Shown in pieces: positions 1 through 9,296 of a stretch of DNA of 64,000 nt. Positions within the stretch are counted from its first letter, which is position 1. The number at the start of each line of letters is the position of its first letter. The notes beneath the pieces are model-generated. The model searched no databases and had not been told where the DNA came from. It saw only the letters and a list, made by a program, of their open reading frames with translations. The translations under genes and the position numbers were made by a program. Where the stretch lies: contig JAAXCX010000009.1 of NCBI GenBank assembly GCA_013036105.1, positions 1 through 64,000 on the forward strand, read 5' to 3'. Source of the DNA: Vulcanimicrobiota bacterium (GTDB lineage Bacteria; Vulcanimicrobiota; Vulcanimicrobiia; Vulcanimicrobiales; Vulcanimicrobiaceae).

Positions 1-650
<650 letters not shown>

Positions 651-657
651 AGCGCCG

Positions 658-1227
658 GTGAGCGCTACGCTTGAGACGCCGAGGCTGCTCTTGCGCCAGT
701 GGCGCGACGAAGATCTCGACATCTGGGCGGATATGGGCGCCGATCCGCGCGTTATGGAGTTTTTCCCCGCACTGCTGGACCGCGCGCATTCCGATGAGGC
801 TGCTTCGAAAATGCGGGCGCGCATCGATCGCGACGGTTACGGCCTCTGGGCGGTGGAGATCAAACAGACGAGGAGCTTTGCCGGAATTATCGGCTTGAAC
901 GAAATGGCCGGCGACATTCCCGTCAATCCCAAACGTGAAGTCGGCTGGCGCTTGGCATTCGATGCCTGGGGCTACGGTTACGCGACCGAAGGTGCGCGAG
1001 CCGCGTTGCAGTTTGCGTTCGACGAGCTCGACTGGCCCGAAGTCGTGGCCGTTACCGCTGAAATCAACGAACGGTCGCAGCGCGTGATGCGGCGGCTTGG
1101 AATGGAACGCGACCCGGCTGCCGATTTCGATCACCCGCGCGTGCCCGAAGGCAGTCCGCTGCGGCGTCACGTGCTGTATCGCGTGCGCAGGGAGCGCGCG
1201 GGCGCTGCTGTGAATACGCAGGCCTGA
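658..1227 (+). CDS. GNAT N-acetyltransferase (RimJ/RimL-like)
   Basis: A 189-residue acetyl-CoA-dependent N-acetyltransferase. It opens with LETPRLLLRQW, the classic start of the RimJ/RimL subgroup, and carries the acetyl-CoA loop region GYGYATEGA followed by NERSQRVMRRLGM near the C terminus. I place the start at the GTG at 658, seven bases after hslU, because codons further upstream would read the end of hslU in another frame. The stop overlaps the def start as TGATG. The substrate cannot be told: this family acetylates ribosomal protein N termini, but also antibiotics and small amines. Confidence 0.9.
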   Translation: MSATLETPRLLLRQWRDEDLDIWADMGADPRVMEFFPALLDRAHSDEAASKMRARIDRDGYGLWAVEIKQTRSFAGIIGLNEMAGDIPVNPKREVGWRLAFDAWGYGYATEGARAALQFAFDELDWPEVVAVTAEINERSQRVMRRLGMERDPAADFDHPRVPEGSPLRRHVLYRVRRERAGAAVNTQA

Positions 1228-1745
1228 TGGCCTACGTACGTCCGATCATGACAGAAGGCGAGCCGGTCTTACGCCGCGTCGCAAAAAAAGTCGATCCAAA
1301 AGAGATAAGCGACCCGCTTTTTCAACAGCTCATCGACGATATGTTCGAAACGATGTACGCTGCACCCGGAGTCGGCCTGGCGGCTCCGCAAGTCAACGTC
1401 TCGAAGCGGCTGTTCGTGATCGATACCGGCGAAGACGAAGAGCATCCGCAGGGCACCAAGCACGCGGTCATCAATCCCAAAATTGAATCCGCTCAGGAAG
1501 AAGTCGAATTGCACGAAGGGTGTCTCTCTGTTCCGGGTTTTATCGGCGACATCGTGCGTTACGAACGCGTAATGGTAACGGGACTCGACCGGGACGGGAA
1601 GAAGCTCAAACTCGAAGGCGGCGATCTTTTCGCGCAAGCTCTTCAGCACGAAATCGATCATCTCAACGGCGTGCTGTACATCGACAAGGCCAAGAACATT
1701 CGCAAGCCCGCGCCTAAGGAGGAACAGGAAGAGGAAGAGATGTGA
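1227..1745 (+). CDS. def: Peptide deformylase
   Basis: Removes the formyl group from the N-terminal methionine of new proteins. All three family motifs are present in 172 residues: GVGLAAPQ (48-55), EGCLS with the metal-binding Cys99, and HEIDH with ligands His141 and His145 and catalytic Glu142. The C terminus is a short acidic tail (EEQEEEEM). The gene overlaps the GNAT gene by one base and fmt by four (ATGTGA). The def-fmt pairing is widespread, and it couples addition and removal of the formyl group. Confidence 0.97.
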   Translation: MAYVRPIMTEGEPVLRRVAKKVDPKEISDPLFQQLIDDMFETMYAAPGVGLAAPQVNVSKRLFVIDTGEDEEHPQGTKHAVINPKIESAQEEVELHEGCLSVPGFIGDIVRYERVMVTGLDRDGKKLKLEGGDLFAQALQHEIDHLNGVLYIDKAKNIRKPAPKEEQEEEEM

Positions 1746-2650
1746 AAACGCTCTTCTTTGGAACCAGCGCGTTCGCCGTGCCGAGTTTGGAGGCCGCCGC
1801 GCAGCGCAGCGAGCTGCAAGGCGTCGTAACGCAGCCGGATCGTCCCGCCGGACGCGGACAGAAGCTCACGGCGCCGCCGGTAAAGATGGCGGCGCAAAAG
1901 TTCGGCGTGCCGATCTACCAGCCGGCTTCGCTGCGCGATTTCGCGGCCGAACTTTCCGGGCAGCACTTCGATTTCTTCATTTTAGCTTCTTACGGAAAAC
2001 TTGTACCGCAGTCGCTGCTCGACGTGCCGAAACTCGGATCGCTCAACGTCCACCCAAGCCTTTTGCCCCAGTACCGCGGCGCGACGCCGATTCAGGCCGC
2101 GCTGCGCGACGGAGCTTCCGAAACTGGCGTGACGATCATGCTGATGGACGCGGGGCTCGACACGGGCGACGTTGTGCTCCAGGAACGTACGCCGATTCTT
2201 CCCGGGGAAACCTACGGCGAGCTGCACGACCGCCTGGCTCGTTTCGGCGCGCAGGCGCTGATGCACGCAATTGACGCGGGAGGCGGCGGTTCGTTTCCGC
2301 GCGCGCCGCAGAACGGAAAGGCAACCGTAACGCGTCCGCTGCGCAAAGAGGACTTCGCGATTGACTGGAACTGGGAAGCGCAGCGCATCGTCAATCACGT
2401 GCGCTCGCTTTCGCCGAGTCCGGCGGCGCGCGCGGTGATTGCGAACACCCCAGTCAAGATTCTGCGCGCGGAAGTCACGCAGTGGGAGCGCCCGCTCGTC
2501 GAACCGGGCACGATCGCGAGCATGATCGGCGACGGGCTCGGCGTGCAGAGCGGAAACGGCGTGGTGAACGTGCTCGAAGTGATCGCTCCCAATCGCGGAC
2601 CGCAGACGGGCGCGTCTTTCGGAGCGCAGTTCTTGCGCGGCGGCGCGTGA
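1742..2650 (+). CDS. fmt: Methionyl-tRNA formyltransferase
   Basis: Formylates initiator Met-tRNA using 10-formyltetrahydrofolate. In 302 residues the N-terminal formyltransferase fold shows FFGTSAFAVPSL, VVTQPDRPAGRG and the catalytic stretch LNVHPSLLPQYRG with Asn102 and His104. The catalytic Asp140 lies in MDAGLDTGDV. A C-terminal OB-like tRNA-binding domain follows. The GTG start overlaps the def stop by four bases, and the fmt stop overlaps rsmB by four bases, so translation is probably coupled through the set. Confidence 0.97.
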   Translation: MKTLFFGTSAFAVPSLEAAAQRSELQGVVTQPDRPAGRGQKLTAPPVKMAAQKFGVPIYQPASLRDFAAELSGQHFDFFILASYGKLVPQSLLDVPKLGSLNVHPSLLPQYRGATPIQAALRDGASETGVTIMLMDAGLDTGDVVLQERTPILPGETYGELHDRLARFGAQALMHAIDAGGGGSFPRAPQNGKATVTRPLRKEDFAIDWNWEAQRIVNHVRSLSPSPAARAVIANTPVKILRAEVTQWERPLVEPGTIASMIGDGLGVQSGNGVVNVLEVIAPNRGPQTGASFGAQFLRGGA

Positions 2651-3963
2651 CCGCGCGCGAGGTCGCGTTTCTGACCATACGCGACGTCTTCCCGTTCGAC
2701 GGATCGCCCGGCCGCGGCGCGCAGGAAGCGCTCGAGTATCGTGCGAGCAAAGAAAAACTCGACGTGCGCGATCGCGCGTTCTGCACGCACCTCGTTTTCG
2801 GCGCGATCAAGATGCGCCGCACGCTGGACTGGTATTTGGCGCCGTACATCGGACAGCGCGGCAAAGCGCTGCCCCCGGCCATTGCCGAAATCCTGCGCCT
2901 GGGATTCTACGAATTGTTATTTAGCGCCGCCGCCGATCACGCGGTGGTCAGTCAATGGGTCAACGCCGCCAAGCGGCACGGGCATCGCGGCACCGCGGGC
3001 TTGGCGAACGCGGTCTTTCGCGGCTGTCTGCGCGATCGACCCGCTCCGCCGCAACCCGCGGATTTCGAAAACGAAGACGAGTATTTTGGGACGCTCTACT
3101 CGTATCCGACGTGGATCGTGCGCCAGTGGCGCGGCGTCTTCGGAACGCAACTCGAGGATCTGCTCAAAGCCTGCAACGAACCCGCGCACCCCGCGGTCAC
3201 GGTGAACCGCAAACGGCAGAGCCGCGAAGAATTGCAAGCCCGTTTCGCCGGGCGCGGGATCGCGACGCAGCTCTCGGCGCTCTCCGAAGATTCGCTTTTG
3301 CTCGAAAGCGGCGCGGCCGTTGCCGCCGACCGCGAGGAGAACGGATGGTGGCTGCAGAGCGAGTCGTCGGCGATGGTCGTGGACGTGCTGAATCCGCAAT
3401 CCGGTGAGAAGGTCGTCGATGCGTGCAGCGGGCGCGGAAACAAGGCGCTGCAGATCGCCGCGCGCTTGGACGACGCGAACTCGCTGCTCTGCGTCGACCG
3501 CGAGCGGCGCAAAATTGAAACGCTCGAGCGCCGCGCGAAAAACGAAGGCTTGAATCTGACCGCGATAGCCGGCGATGCGACCGTTCCGTTGCTGCCCCAG
3601 CGCGTCGATCGCGTCCTGATCGACGCTCCCTGTTCGGGCTTGGGCGTGCTCGGCCGACATCCCGAAGCGCGTTGGCGGAAGCATCCCGAAGACGGCGAAC
3701 GGTTGGCGCTCACGCAGCGCGCGCTGCTAGACGCGCTGGTGCCGCAAGTCTTTGATGGAGGCGCGATCGTCTACGCTGTCTGTTCGACGGACCCGCGGGA
3801 AACCACCGAAGTGATCGACCGGTGCGTGCGCGCGCATAATGTCGAACGCGGCTTGATACCAGCGCATTTGGCGGAGCTGCAGACGGCGGAAGGCGACGTG
3901 CTCGTGCCGCCCGGTTTGCACGGACGCGACGGCTTTTACGTCGCGCGTCTGGAGCGCCGGTGA
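2647..3963 (+). CDS. rsmB: 16S rRNA m5C967 methyltransferase
   Basis: SAM-dependent RNA methyltransferase of 438 residues. An N-terminal NusB-like domain (about residues 1-140) precedes the Rossmann methyltransferase. Motif I is VVDACSGRGNKALQ, where most homologues have DACAAPGGK. Motif IV is DAPCSGLGVLGRHPEARW with Cys329, and motif VI is YAVCST with the catalytic Cys379. I chose the GTG at 2647 because it overlaps the fmt stop as GTGA and gives the family length; a longer reading would run antisense-like through fmt. fmt-rsmB adjacency is common in bacteria. Confidence 0.94.
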   Translation: MTAREVAFLTIRDVFPFDGSPGRGAQEALEYRASKEKLDVRDRAFCTHLVFGAIKMRRTLDWYLAPYIGQRGKALPPAIAEILRLGFYELLFSAAADHAVVSQWVNAAKRHGHRGTAGLANAVFRGCLRDRPAPPQPADFENEDEYFGTLYSYPTWIVRQWRGVFGTQLEDLLKACNEPAHPAVTVNRKRQSREELQARFAGRGIATQLSALSEDSLLLESGAAVAADREENGWWLQSESSAMVVDVLNPQSGEKVVDACSGRGNKALQIAARLDDANSLLCVDRERRKIETLERRAKNEGLNLTAIAGDATVPLLPQRVDRVLIDAPCSGLGVLGRHPEARWRKHPEDGERLALTQRALLDALVPQVFDGGAIVYAVCSTDPRETTEVIDRCVRAHNVERGLIPAHLAELQTAEGDVLVPPGLHGRDGFYVARLERR

Positions 3964-4619
3964 ATTTTTTCGAACGCGTCGAGGAAGCGTGCGCCGCCTT
4001 TGTGGAACGCGCGTTCGCCAACATGTTTCCGAGCGATCTCGAGCCGGCGCAGATCGCGCGCAAGCTCGTCGCGACGATGGAAGCTCGCACCAAACAGTCG
4101 GCGGAAGGCGCCGTTGCACCGGGGCATTACGAAGTCTACGTGCATGCCGACGATTATCAGCGTCTTGAGGCGCACCGCGCATACCTCGAAGCCGAATGGT
4201 GCGCGCTGCTGGCCGACGTAGCCGAGCGCGTGGGCATCGTCTTCGAGACGCCGCCGCGCATAGAATTATTGGAAGGAGACGGCATGGTTGCAGGGGCGGT
4301 GGAGATCGCGACCGATGGCGCGCGTGGGCACGGCGGTTTTACGTTGCGTGTGCTGGGCGGCGTGACGTCGGAACCTCAATACCGGATTGGGGGCGCGGCG
4401 CGCGTCGGCCGCAGTCCCGAAAGTGACGTGCATCTTCCCGATCCCAGCGTCTCGCGCAATCATGCGCTCTTCGACGTGCAGAATGGCGCCCTGGTCGTGC
4501 ACGACGCCGGATCGACCAACGGAACCTACGTGAACCAAGAGCGCATCGATACCGCCGTTTTGAAGCCGGGCGACGTCGTATCGTTCGGAAAAGCCGCGCT
4601 GCGCGTGGAAGAGGCGTGA
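3960..4619 (+). CDS. FhaA-like protein: DUF3662 domain plus FHA domain
   Basis: A 219-residue cytoplasmic signalling protein. Residues 1 to about 110 match the DUF3662 (FhaA N-terminal) pattern, beginning MNFFERVEEACAAFVERAF and continuing with DLEPAQIARKL. The C-terminal FHA domain (about 130-217) has the phosphothreonine-binding core: GRSPESDVHL, SVSRNHA and GSTNGTYVN. In mycobacteria the equivalent protein is recruited by phosphorylated partners at sites of peptidoglycan synthesis. It overlaps rsmB and the next FHA gene by four bases each. No Ser/Thr kinase gene lies in the window. Confidence 0.88.
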   Translation: MNFFERVEEACAAFVERAFANMFPSDLEPAQIARKLVATMEARTKQSAEGAVAPGHYEVYVHADDYQRLEAHRAYLEAEWCALLADVAERVGIVFETPPRIELLEGDGMVAGAVEIATDGARGHGGFTLRVLGGVTSEPQYRIGGAARVGRSPESDVHLPDPSVSRNHALFDVQNGALVVHDAGSTNGTYVNQERIDTAVLKPGDVVSFGKAALRVEEA

Positions 4620-5038
4620 CGTTTCCGGCGCAGATGCGCATCGGTTCGCTCGAAATTTTGGCGGGGCTTGCGGTTTTTGGCGCGATCGTCGGCCGCCATC
4701 GTTTTGCGGCCGCGCCTTCGGGTCCGGAGAATATGATCGTTCAGCTGTCCGTGGACGGCCGCGCACTCGAGCTTGAAGTTTCCGAGGGCCGTGCGCCTCG
4801 GGTGATCGGACGATCGCCGGAAGCCGACGTTGCGTTGGACGATCCGGAGACGAGCCGGCGGCACGCGGCGCTGCAGGCCGCCGGCGGCGCCCTCTATGTC
4901 ACCGACCTGGGAAGCCGCAACGGGACGTTTCTTAATGGAAAACGGCTCGCGGATGAAGGCATAGAACTCAAAGTTGGGGATCATGTAGACGTGGGGAACA
5001 CGCGGATCGAAGTCTTGGAAGTTCAGGCTCTCCCTTGA
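4616..5038 (+). CDS. FhaB-like membrane-anchored FHA protein
   Basis: A 140-residue protein with one predicted N-terminal membrane segment (about residues 10-25, LEILAGLAVFGAIVG) and a C-terminal FHA domain. The FHA core residues are intact: RVIGRSPEADVALDDPETSRRHA, then GSRNGTFLNG. Size and architecture resemble mycobacterial FhaB/FipA, an FHA protein encoded just before pstP. GTG start at 4616 overlapping the upstream stop (GTGA). A phosphothreonine ligand is expected from the family, but its partner is not encoded nearby. Confidence 0.87.
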   Translation: MTFPAQMRIGSLEILAGLAVFGAIVGRHRFAAAPSGPENMIVQLSVDGRALELEVSEGRAPRVIGRSPEADVALDDPETSRRHAALQAAGGALYVTDLGSRNGTFLNGKRLADEGIELKVGDHVDVGNTRIEVLEVQALP

Positions 5039-5688
5039 ACGTAGCGGTCAGCGGCGACCGGGGATGCTGCCTATCACAGCGCCTTTCGGATGAGAGCTAC
5101 CTCTTCGCGGTTGCCACCGGATTCGGTTGTATCGACGGTGAGCCGGTCGCGTCGTTTGCACTAACGCATCTGCGCCAGCGTATTCAGCGCGCTCCCAAGC
5201 CGCGTTCCGTCGCGGCGATGCTCGGCAGCGTTGTCGCACGCGTGAACGACGAACTGCACGCGCGCAGCGCTTCGCACGAAGATTACGTGACGGCCGGCGC
5301 GTCGATGACGGCGGTTCTCTTGCTGCGCGAGCGCGCATATCTCGCGCACGTGGGATCGACCGCGGCCTATTTGGCGCGCGACGGCGCCGTGGTCGCGCTG
5401 ACGAAGAACGATGCATTTGAGGATGGGTTCGGACGCCCGGTATTAATCCGCGCGCTGGGTCTGACGCGCACGCTCGACATGCCGGTATCGGCATTTGTGC
5501 TGACGCCGGGTGACGCGCTGGTTCTTGCCGAGCACGAGTTGCCGGCACGCGCGCAGCGGCTCGTCATTACGTTCACCGGCGTCCGTGAAGCGGAGGTTCC
5601 GGCACCCGCCGGGGCGCACTTGGGACCATCGATACTTACCGGAGTGCTGGCGACCGCGGTTTTCTACGCGATGCTCAGCATAAGATAA
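5035..5688 (+). CDS. PstP-like PP2C-fold protein without metal-binding aspartates (probable pseudophosphatase)
   Basis: A 217-residue protein in the position pstP occupies in actinobacteria. It can be aligned by eye to PstP: GDRGCCLSQRLSDES for SDRGLVRANNED, AHVGSTAAYLARDG for VHIGDSRGYLLRDG, and LTPGDALVLAEHEL for ARAGDRYLLCSDGL. The metal ligands are replaced: the Asp of ADGMGG is Thr (ATGFG), the Asp of GDSR is Ser, and the Asp of CSDGL is His/Glu (AEHEL). The usual C-terminal GPDN segment is missing. One membrane segment closes the protein (about 195-213). TTG start at 5035 in a TTGA overlap. Probably a binding or scaffold protein, not an enzyme. Confidence 0.75.
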   Translation: MNVAVSGDRGCCLSQRLSDESYLFAVATGFGCIDGEPVASFALTHLRQRIQRAPKPRSVAAMLGSVVARVNDELHARSASHEDYVTAGASMTAVLLLRERAYLAHVGSTAAYLARDGAVVALTKNDAFEDGFGRPVLIRALGLTRTLDMPVSAFVLTPGDALVLAEHELPARAQRLVITFTGVREAEVPAPAGAHLGPSILTGVLATAVFYAMLSIR

Positions 5689-6911
5689 AGGCTCTCGTTC
5701 CTGTAGCGTTAGCGCTCGCCTTTGCGGCGCTTGCGCTCTCGTTTGCTCCGCCTAAAACGATCGGACCGCCGTGGCTGCTCGCGGTATTAGCGGTGTTGTG
5801 CATCGTATGGGTAGCGGCGCAGCCGCGCGGTTCGGCGCGCGACAACGCGCTGCCGGCCTTTGCCATCGTTCTTTCGACAGTCGGATTGCTCGCGGTCGCG
5901 CGGATCTCGCCCGAGCTGGCGCACCGTCAGCAGTACTGGCTGCTGGTCTCGCTGCTGCTGGCGGTCGGGTTCGGCCCGATCTTCACGAATTTCCGGCGCT
6001 TGGCGCGGATAAAATATCTTTGGGTGCTGCTCTCGCTCGTGCTCTTCGGGCTGCTGCTGGCTTTCGGTCAGGAAGTGAACGGCGCGCGTCTGTGGATCCG
6101 GATCGGCGCGATTCAATACGAACCCGTCGAGTTGATCAAACTGTTCATCGTGTTTTTCTTGGCCGCTTATTTGGCCGAGACCGCAGACGTGATCGCAACG
6201 GCGCGTCCGTGGTCGATTCGCGCTAACCTGAAGTACCTCGGTCCGTTGATTCTGGGCTGGGGTTTGTCGATGGCTATTCTCGTCTTGCAGCGCGACATCG
6301 GCATGGCGGCGCTGCTGCTGGCAACGTTTGCGGTCTTGCTCTACGCGGGAACGAGGCGCATCGACTTGCTCGTCGGCAGCTGCGCACTTTTCGTCGGTGT
6401 GGCGCTCTGGGCGATGCGTCATTACAGCTACGTCGGCACGCGCATCGCGGTTTGGCGCAATCCGTTTGCGGATCCGTTGGGCGCGGGCTATCAAGCTTCG
6501 CAGGGATACTATTCGCTGGCCGCCGGGGGTCTTTTCGGCACCGGATACCGCCTCGGCCATCCCGGTTTTATTCCGGCTGCGGCAACCGATTACGTCTACG
6601 CCGCGATCAGCGAAGAGTTCGGCCTGATCGGCGCGCTGATCGTGCTCGGCCTGTTTCTGCTGCTGGTTTACCGCATGCTGGCGATCGCAGCGGCCCAACC
6701 CGATCTGTACGCGGGCTTGCTCGCGGTCGGGTTATCGGCGACCCTGGCTTTCCAGGTCTTCATCATCGTCGGCGGCGTCATCGGCCTCTTCCCGTTAACC
6801 GGGATCACGCTGCCGTTCATCTCGTACGGCGGCAGTTCGCTGGTTGCCAACTTTTTGTTGGTTGCGCTGGCCTGGGCCATGAGCGCGCAGCGGCGCCTGG
6901 TAAGCTCGTGA
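5685..6911 (+). CDS. FtsW/RodA/SpoVE-family peptidoglycan glycosyltransferase
   Basis: A polytopic SEDS protein that polymerises lipid II. Family landmarks: FGQEVNGARLWIRIG followed by IQYEPVELIKL, GAGYQASQGYYSLAAGGLFG, and a C terminus with PLTGITLPFISYGGSS. The first ordinary start codon is GTG at 5793, but it would remove the first membrane segment. The frame is open back to 5685 and encodes two hydrophobic stretches (ALVPVALALAFAALALSFA; PPWLLAVLAVLCIVW) that line up with mycobacterial RodA. The ATA at 5685 overlaps the upstream TAA as ATAA, matching the four-base overlaps of the preceding genes, so I take it as the start (408 residues). RodA is more likely than FtsW from context. Confidence 0.85.
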   Translation: MKALVPVALALAFAALALSFAPPKTIGPPWLLAVLAVLCIVWVAAQPRGSARDNALPAFAIVLSTVGLLAVARISPELAHRQQYWLLVSLLLAVGFGPIFTNFRRLARIKYLWVLLSLVLFGLLLAFGQEVNGARLWIRIGAIQYEPVELIKLFIVFFLAAYLAETADVIATARPWSIRANLKYLGPLILGWGLSMAILVLQRDIGMAALLLATFAVLLYAGTRRIDLLVGSCALFVGVALWAMRHYSYVGTRIAVWRNPFADPLGAGYQASQGYYSLAAGGLFGTGYRLGHPGFIPAAATDYVYAAISEEFGLIGALIVLGLFLLLVYRMLAIAAAQPDLYAGLLAVGLSATLAFQVFIIVGGVIGLFPLTGITLPFISYGGSSLVANFLLVALAWAMSAQRRLVSS

Positions 6912-6972
6912 TTTGTTATGCTTTTGTGTGAATGGCAGGCGTAGCCGCAGAGCGCGCGTGAACTCCAGCCGG

Positions 6973-8739
6973 ATGCCGTCGTTCCGGCGCAAGCGTCTCG
7001 CGGCACCGGCCCTCTGCATGGTGCTCTGGCTATTGTGCGCGCCGGCCGCTCATGCGGCGGTCACCGGCTTATTGTCGGACGGATCGCGCACGGTTGAGCT
7101 GACCCCGCAGCTGCTTTACGCGAGCGGATCGACTCCGGCTGCGTCGGTGCTTTCCGGCGCGGCCGCGTTTACGCGCGGTAATCCCGTAAAGGGTGGCGGA
7201 CCTTCAACGGTCTGGATCCGCGTGCCGCTGGCTGCGCGCAAGGGCGCGAGCGGTCCTTGGGTTCTCTCGCTGCCGCGAACCGTGACCGGCGGCGAAGCCT
7301 ATGTGCCCGAACCGGCCGGCTACCGCACGTTCTTGATCGGGTCCGCCGTGCCGTACAACCGTCACGCCGAGTCGTATATGACCATCGGCCTCACGCTCGA
7401 TCGAACGTCGGCGCGTACTGCCAAGCCGGTCTATCTGCACGTCGTCTACTACGCGGACTCGCCGCTTTGGGTGCGGGCGAACACGCTGCGCGACCGCATG
7501 TGGCAAACGTTTCTCTATCGGCTGATAGACGGAATTTTCTTCGGGATTCTGGTGGCAATCGGCCTCTGCAATCTCTACGTTGCATTTGCGGTCGGAGACC
7601 GCAGCGCGGCATGGTTCGTCGGTTACGTCGGCGCGCTGATCGCCAACGAATTGGTCACGAGCGGATTGGGAAGCGCCTATATTTGGCCCGGAACCGGTTT
7701 CGACCCGCGCTGGCCCAGCGTCGTGACGGAGCTGCTGGCCTTCGGAACTTTCCTTGGGTTTACGCGTGCATTTTTGCAAACGCGGACCGCAGCGCCTAAA
7801 TGGGACCGTCTGCTGATCGCGGCATTCGTGCTCGTCGCCGTCTCCGAAGTCGCCCGCCACGCTTTTCCAGGCGGAGAACGCTTTGAGGCGCTCGTGCTGT
7901 TTATACAGTTCGCCGCAATGATCGTAACGGTCTGCGCGGGTGCGGTTCGTGTGCGGGCGGGATATCATCCGGCGCGCTTCTTCGTGGCAGCCTTCGTGCC
8001 GGCGCTGGCGGGCATTATGACCCACCTCGCCTACAATATTTTTAGGCCCTCGGGCAGCTCGTTCTTAGCCGAGAACGGCGTTGAGTTCGGCGCGATGGCG
8101 GAGTGCGTCATTCTTTCTTTCAGTTTGCTCGATCGCATTCGCATTCTTGATGGCGAGCGCTCTAAAGCCGAAGCCGAACTGTTGCGGACAGCGCAGCGCA
8201 ACCTCGAATTGAAAACGCTTGCGACGCGCGACGCGCTTACCGGCATCGACAACCGTCTGGCTTTCTTCGAAACGTTTGAAGACGAAATCGAGTACGCGCG
8301 CCGTTCGGGCCTGCTCTTGGGCGTGCTCTACATCGATCTCGACGACTTCAAAGCCGTCAACGACCGCTACGGGCACCGCGTCGGCGACATCTTACTGCAG
8401 ATTTTTTCGCGCCGGCTCAAGAATGCGGTCCGCCCCGGCGACACGGTCGCGCGCATGGGCGGCGACGAATTCGCGGTGCTGGTCACCGGTCTGAGCGAAC
8501 CCGCGGTGCTGGATTCGGTGCAGGCAAACGTCGTGCGTATTTTGGATTCGAACATCGTGGTGGAAGGTTCGCTGGTGACCGTAGGCATGAGCGTCGGCGC
8601 CGCGATTTTCCCGCGCGATGGTGAAGAAGCCGACGCACTGATGGAAGCTGCCGACCACCGCATGTATCATGCCAAACAAGGGGGCGCGGAGGCGCCCGCC
8701 GCCCGGGAGAGTACTAGCACATCCTCAAGCGAAGTCTAA
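6973..8739 (+). CDS. Diguanylate cyclase with 7TMR-DISM sensory module
   Basis: Membrane enzyme that makes cyclic di-GMP from GTP. From the ATG at 6973 (588 residues): a signal sequence (KRLAAPALCMVLWLLCAPAAHA), an extracytoplasmic DISMED2-like domain to about residue 180, seven membrane segments (about 185-390), a short coiled coil, and a GGDEF domain. The active site is GGDEF at 496-500. The inhibitory I-site RPGD sits exactly five residues upstream, so product inhibition is expected. TTG at 6913 and GTGs at 6928 and 6958 are alternative starts; none has a strong ribosome-binding site. It sits where actinobacteria have pbpA. Confidence 0.92.
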   Translation: MPSFRRKRLAAPALCMVLWLLCAPAAHAAVTGLLSDGSRTVELTPQLLYASGSTPAASVLSGAAAFTRGNPVKGGGPSTVWIRVPLAARKGASGPWVLSLPRTVTGGEAYVPEPAGYRTFLIGSAVPYNRHAESYMTIGLTLDRTSARTAKPVYLHVVYYADSPLWVRANTLRDRMWQTFLYRLIDGIFFGILVAIGLCNLYVAFAVGDRSAAWFVGYVGALIANELVTSGLGSAYIWPGTGFDPRWPSVVTELLAFGTFLGFTRAFLQTRTAAPKWDRLLIAAFVLVAVSEVARHAFPGGERFEALVLFIQFAAMIVTVCAGAVRVRAGYHPARFFVAAFVPALAGIMTHLAYNIFRPSGSSFLAENGVEFGAMAECVILSFSLLDRIRILDGERSKAEAELLRTAQRNLELKTLATRDALTGIDNRLAFFETFEDEIEYARRSGLLLGVLYIDLDDFKAVNDRYGHRVGDILLQIFSRRLKNAVRPGDTVARMGGDEFAVLVTGLSEPAVLDSVQANVVRILDSNIVVEGSLVTVGMSVGAAIFPRDGEEADALMEAADHRMYHAKQGGAEAPAARESTSTSSSEV

Positions 8740-8755
8740 AGGGGAAGGAAGAGGC

Positions 8756-9217
8756 ATGCATCGATCGGCCGGCATTCTCTTTGGAGCGGCGCTCCTGTCG
8801 TCAAGTTTGGCAGCCTGTTCGAACTCGAACGGCAGTAGCACCGCGACCACGACAACCGCGGCAACGTCCGCGCCTGCCAAGGCGAAGACGACCAAAGTGA
8901 TGGCGAGTTCCAACGGTCTGGCGGTCTACACGACGAACTGTTCGACGTGTCATCAGAGTGACGGTAAGGGGGCCATCGGTCCGCCGCTTGCCGGCAATCC
9001 CGTCGTCACCGGCGATGCGAATAAGGTTATTCACATCGTGAACGGCGGACTGACCGGCAAGATCAGCGTCAACGGTAAGAGCTTTAACGGCACGATGCCG
9101 GCATGGAAAGGGACGCTCAGTACGAGCGATATCGCCGCGGTGATCACCTACATTCGTTCGTCGTGGGGAAATAAAGCCGGTCCGGTAACCTCCGCGCAAG
9201 TCGCGTCGACGCCGTAG
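8756..9217 (+). CDS. Lipoprotein class I cytochrome c
   Basis: A 153-residue exported electron carrier. The signal peptide ends in a lipobox (SSSLAAC), then comes a Ser/Thr/Ala-rich linker of about 30 residues. The cytochrome domain has the haem-attachment site CSTCH (Cys62, Cys65, His66) and a likely axial Met114 in GTMPAWKG. ATG at 8756 is chosen because GGAAGAGG lies just upstream; a longer reading would take in the 3' end of the cyclase gene. The partner oxidase or dehydrogenase is not in the window. Confidence 0.92.
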   Translation: MHRSAGILFGAALLSSSLAACSNSNGSSTATTTTAATSAPAKAKTTKVMASSNGLAVYTTNCSTCHQSDGKGAIGPPLAGNPVVTGDANKVIHIVNGGLTGKISVNGKSFNGTMPAWKGTLSTSDIAAVITYIRSSWGNKAGPVTSAQVASTP

Positions 9218-9282
9218 ACCGACTCCGGCGAGGGCTTGCCCGTTCGCGTTTATCCGGCGCGCGGTGAGGGGAGCTATGCTTC

Positions 9283-9290
9283 AAAGGAGA
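9283..9290 (+). promoter_or_regulatory. Ribosome-binding site for the 9297 gene
   Basis: AAAGGAGA lies six bases before the ATG at 9297. It is one of the few strong Shine-Dalgarno sequences in the window and settles this start over the in-frame ATGs upstream (9264, 9276). Confidence 0.8.
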
Positions 9291-9296
9291 CGCTTT

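Noticed and set aside
5787-6698. Long minus-strand open frame opposite the RodA-like gene
   Set aside because: Its product is a Gln/Arg/Asp-rich sequence with no recognisable domain, antisense to a conserved membrane protein; a shadow.
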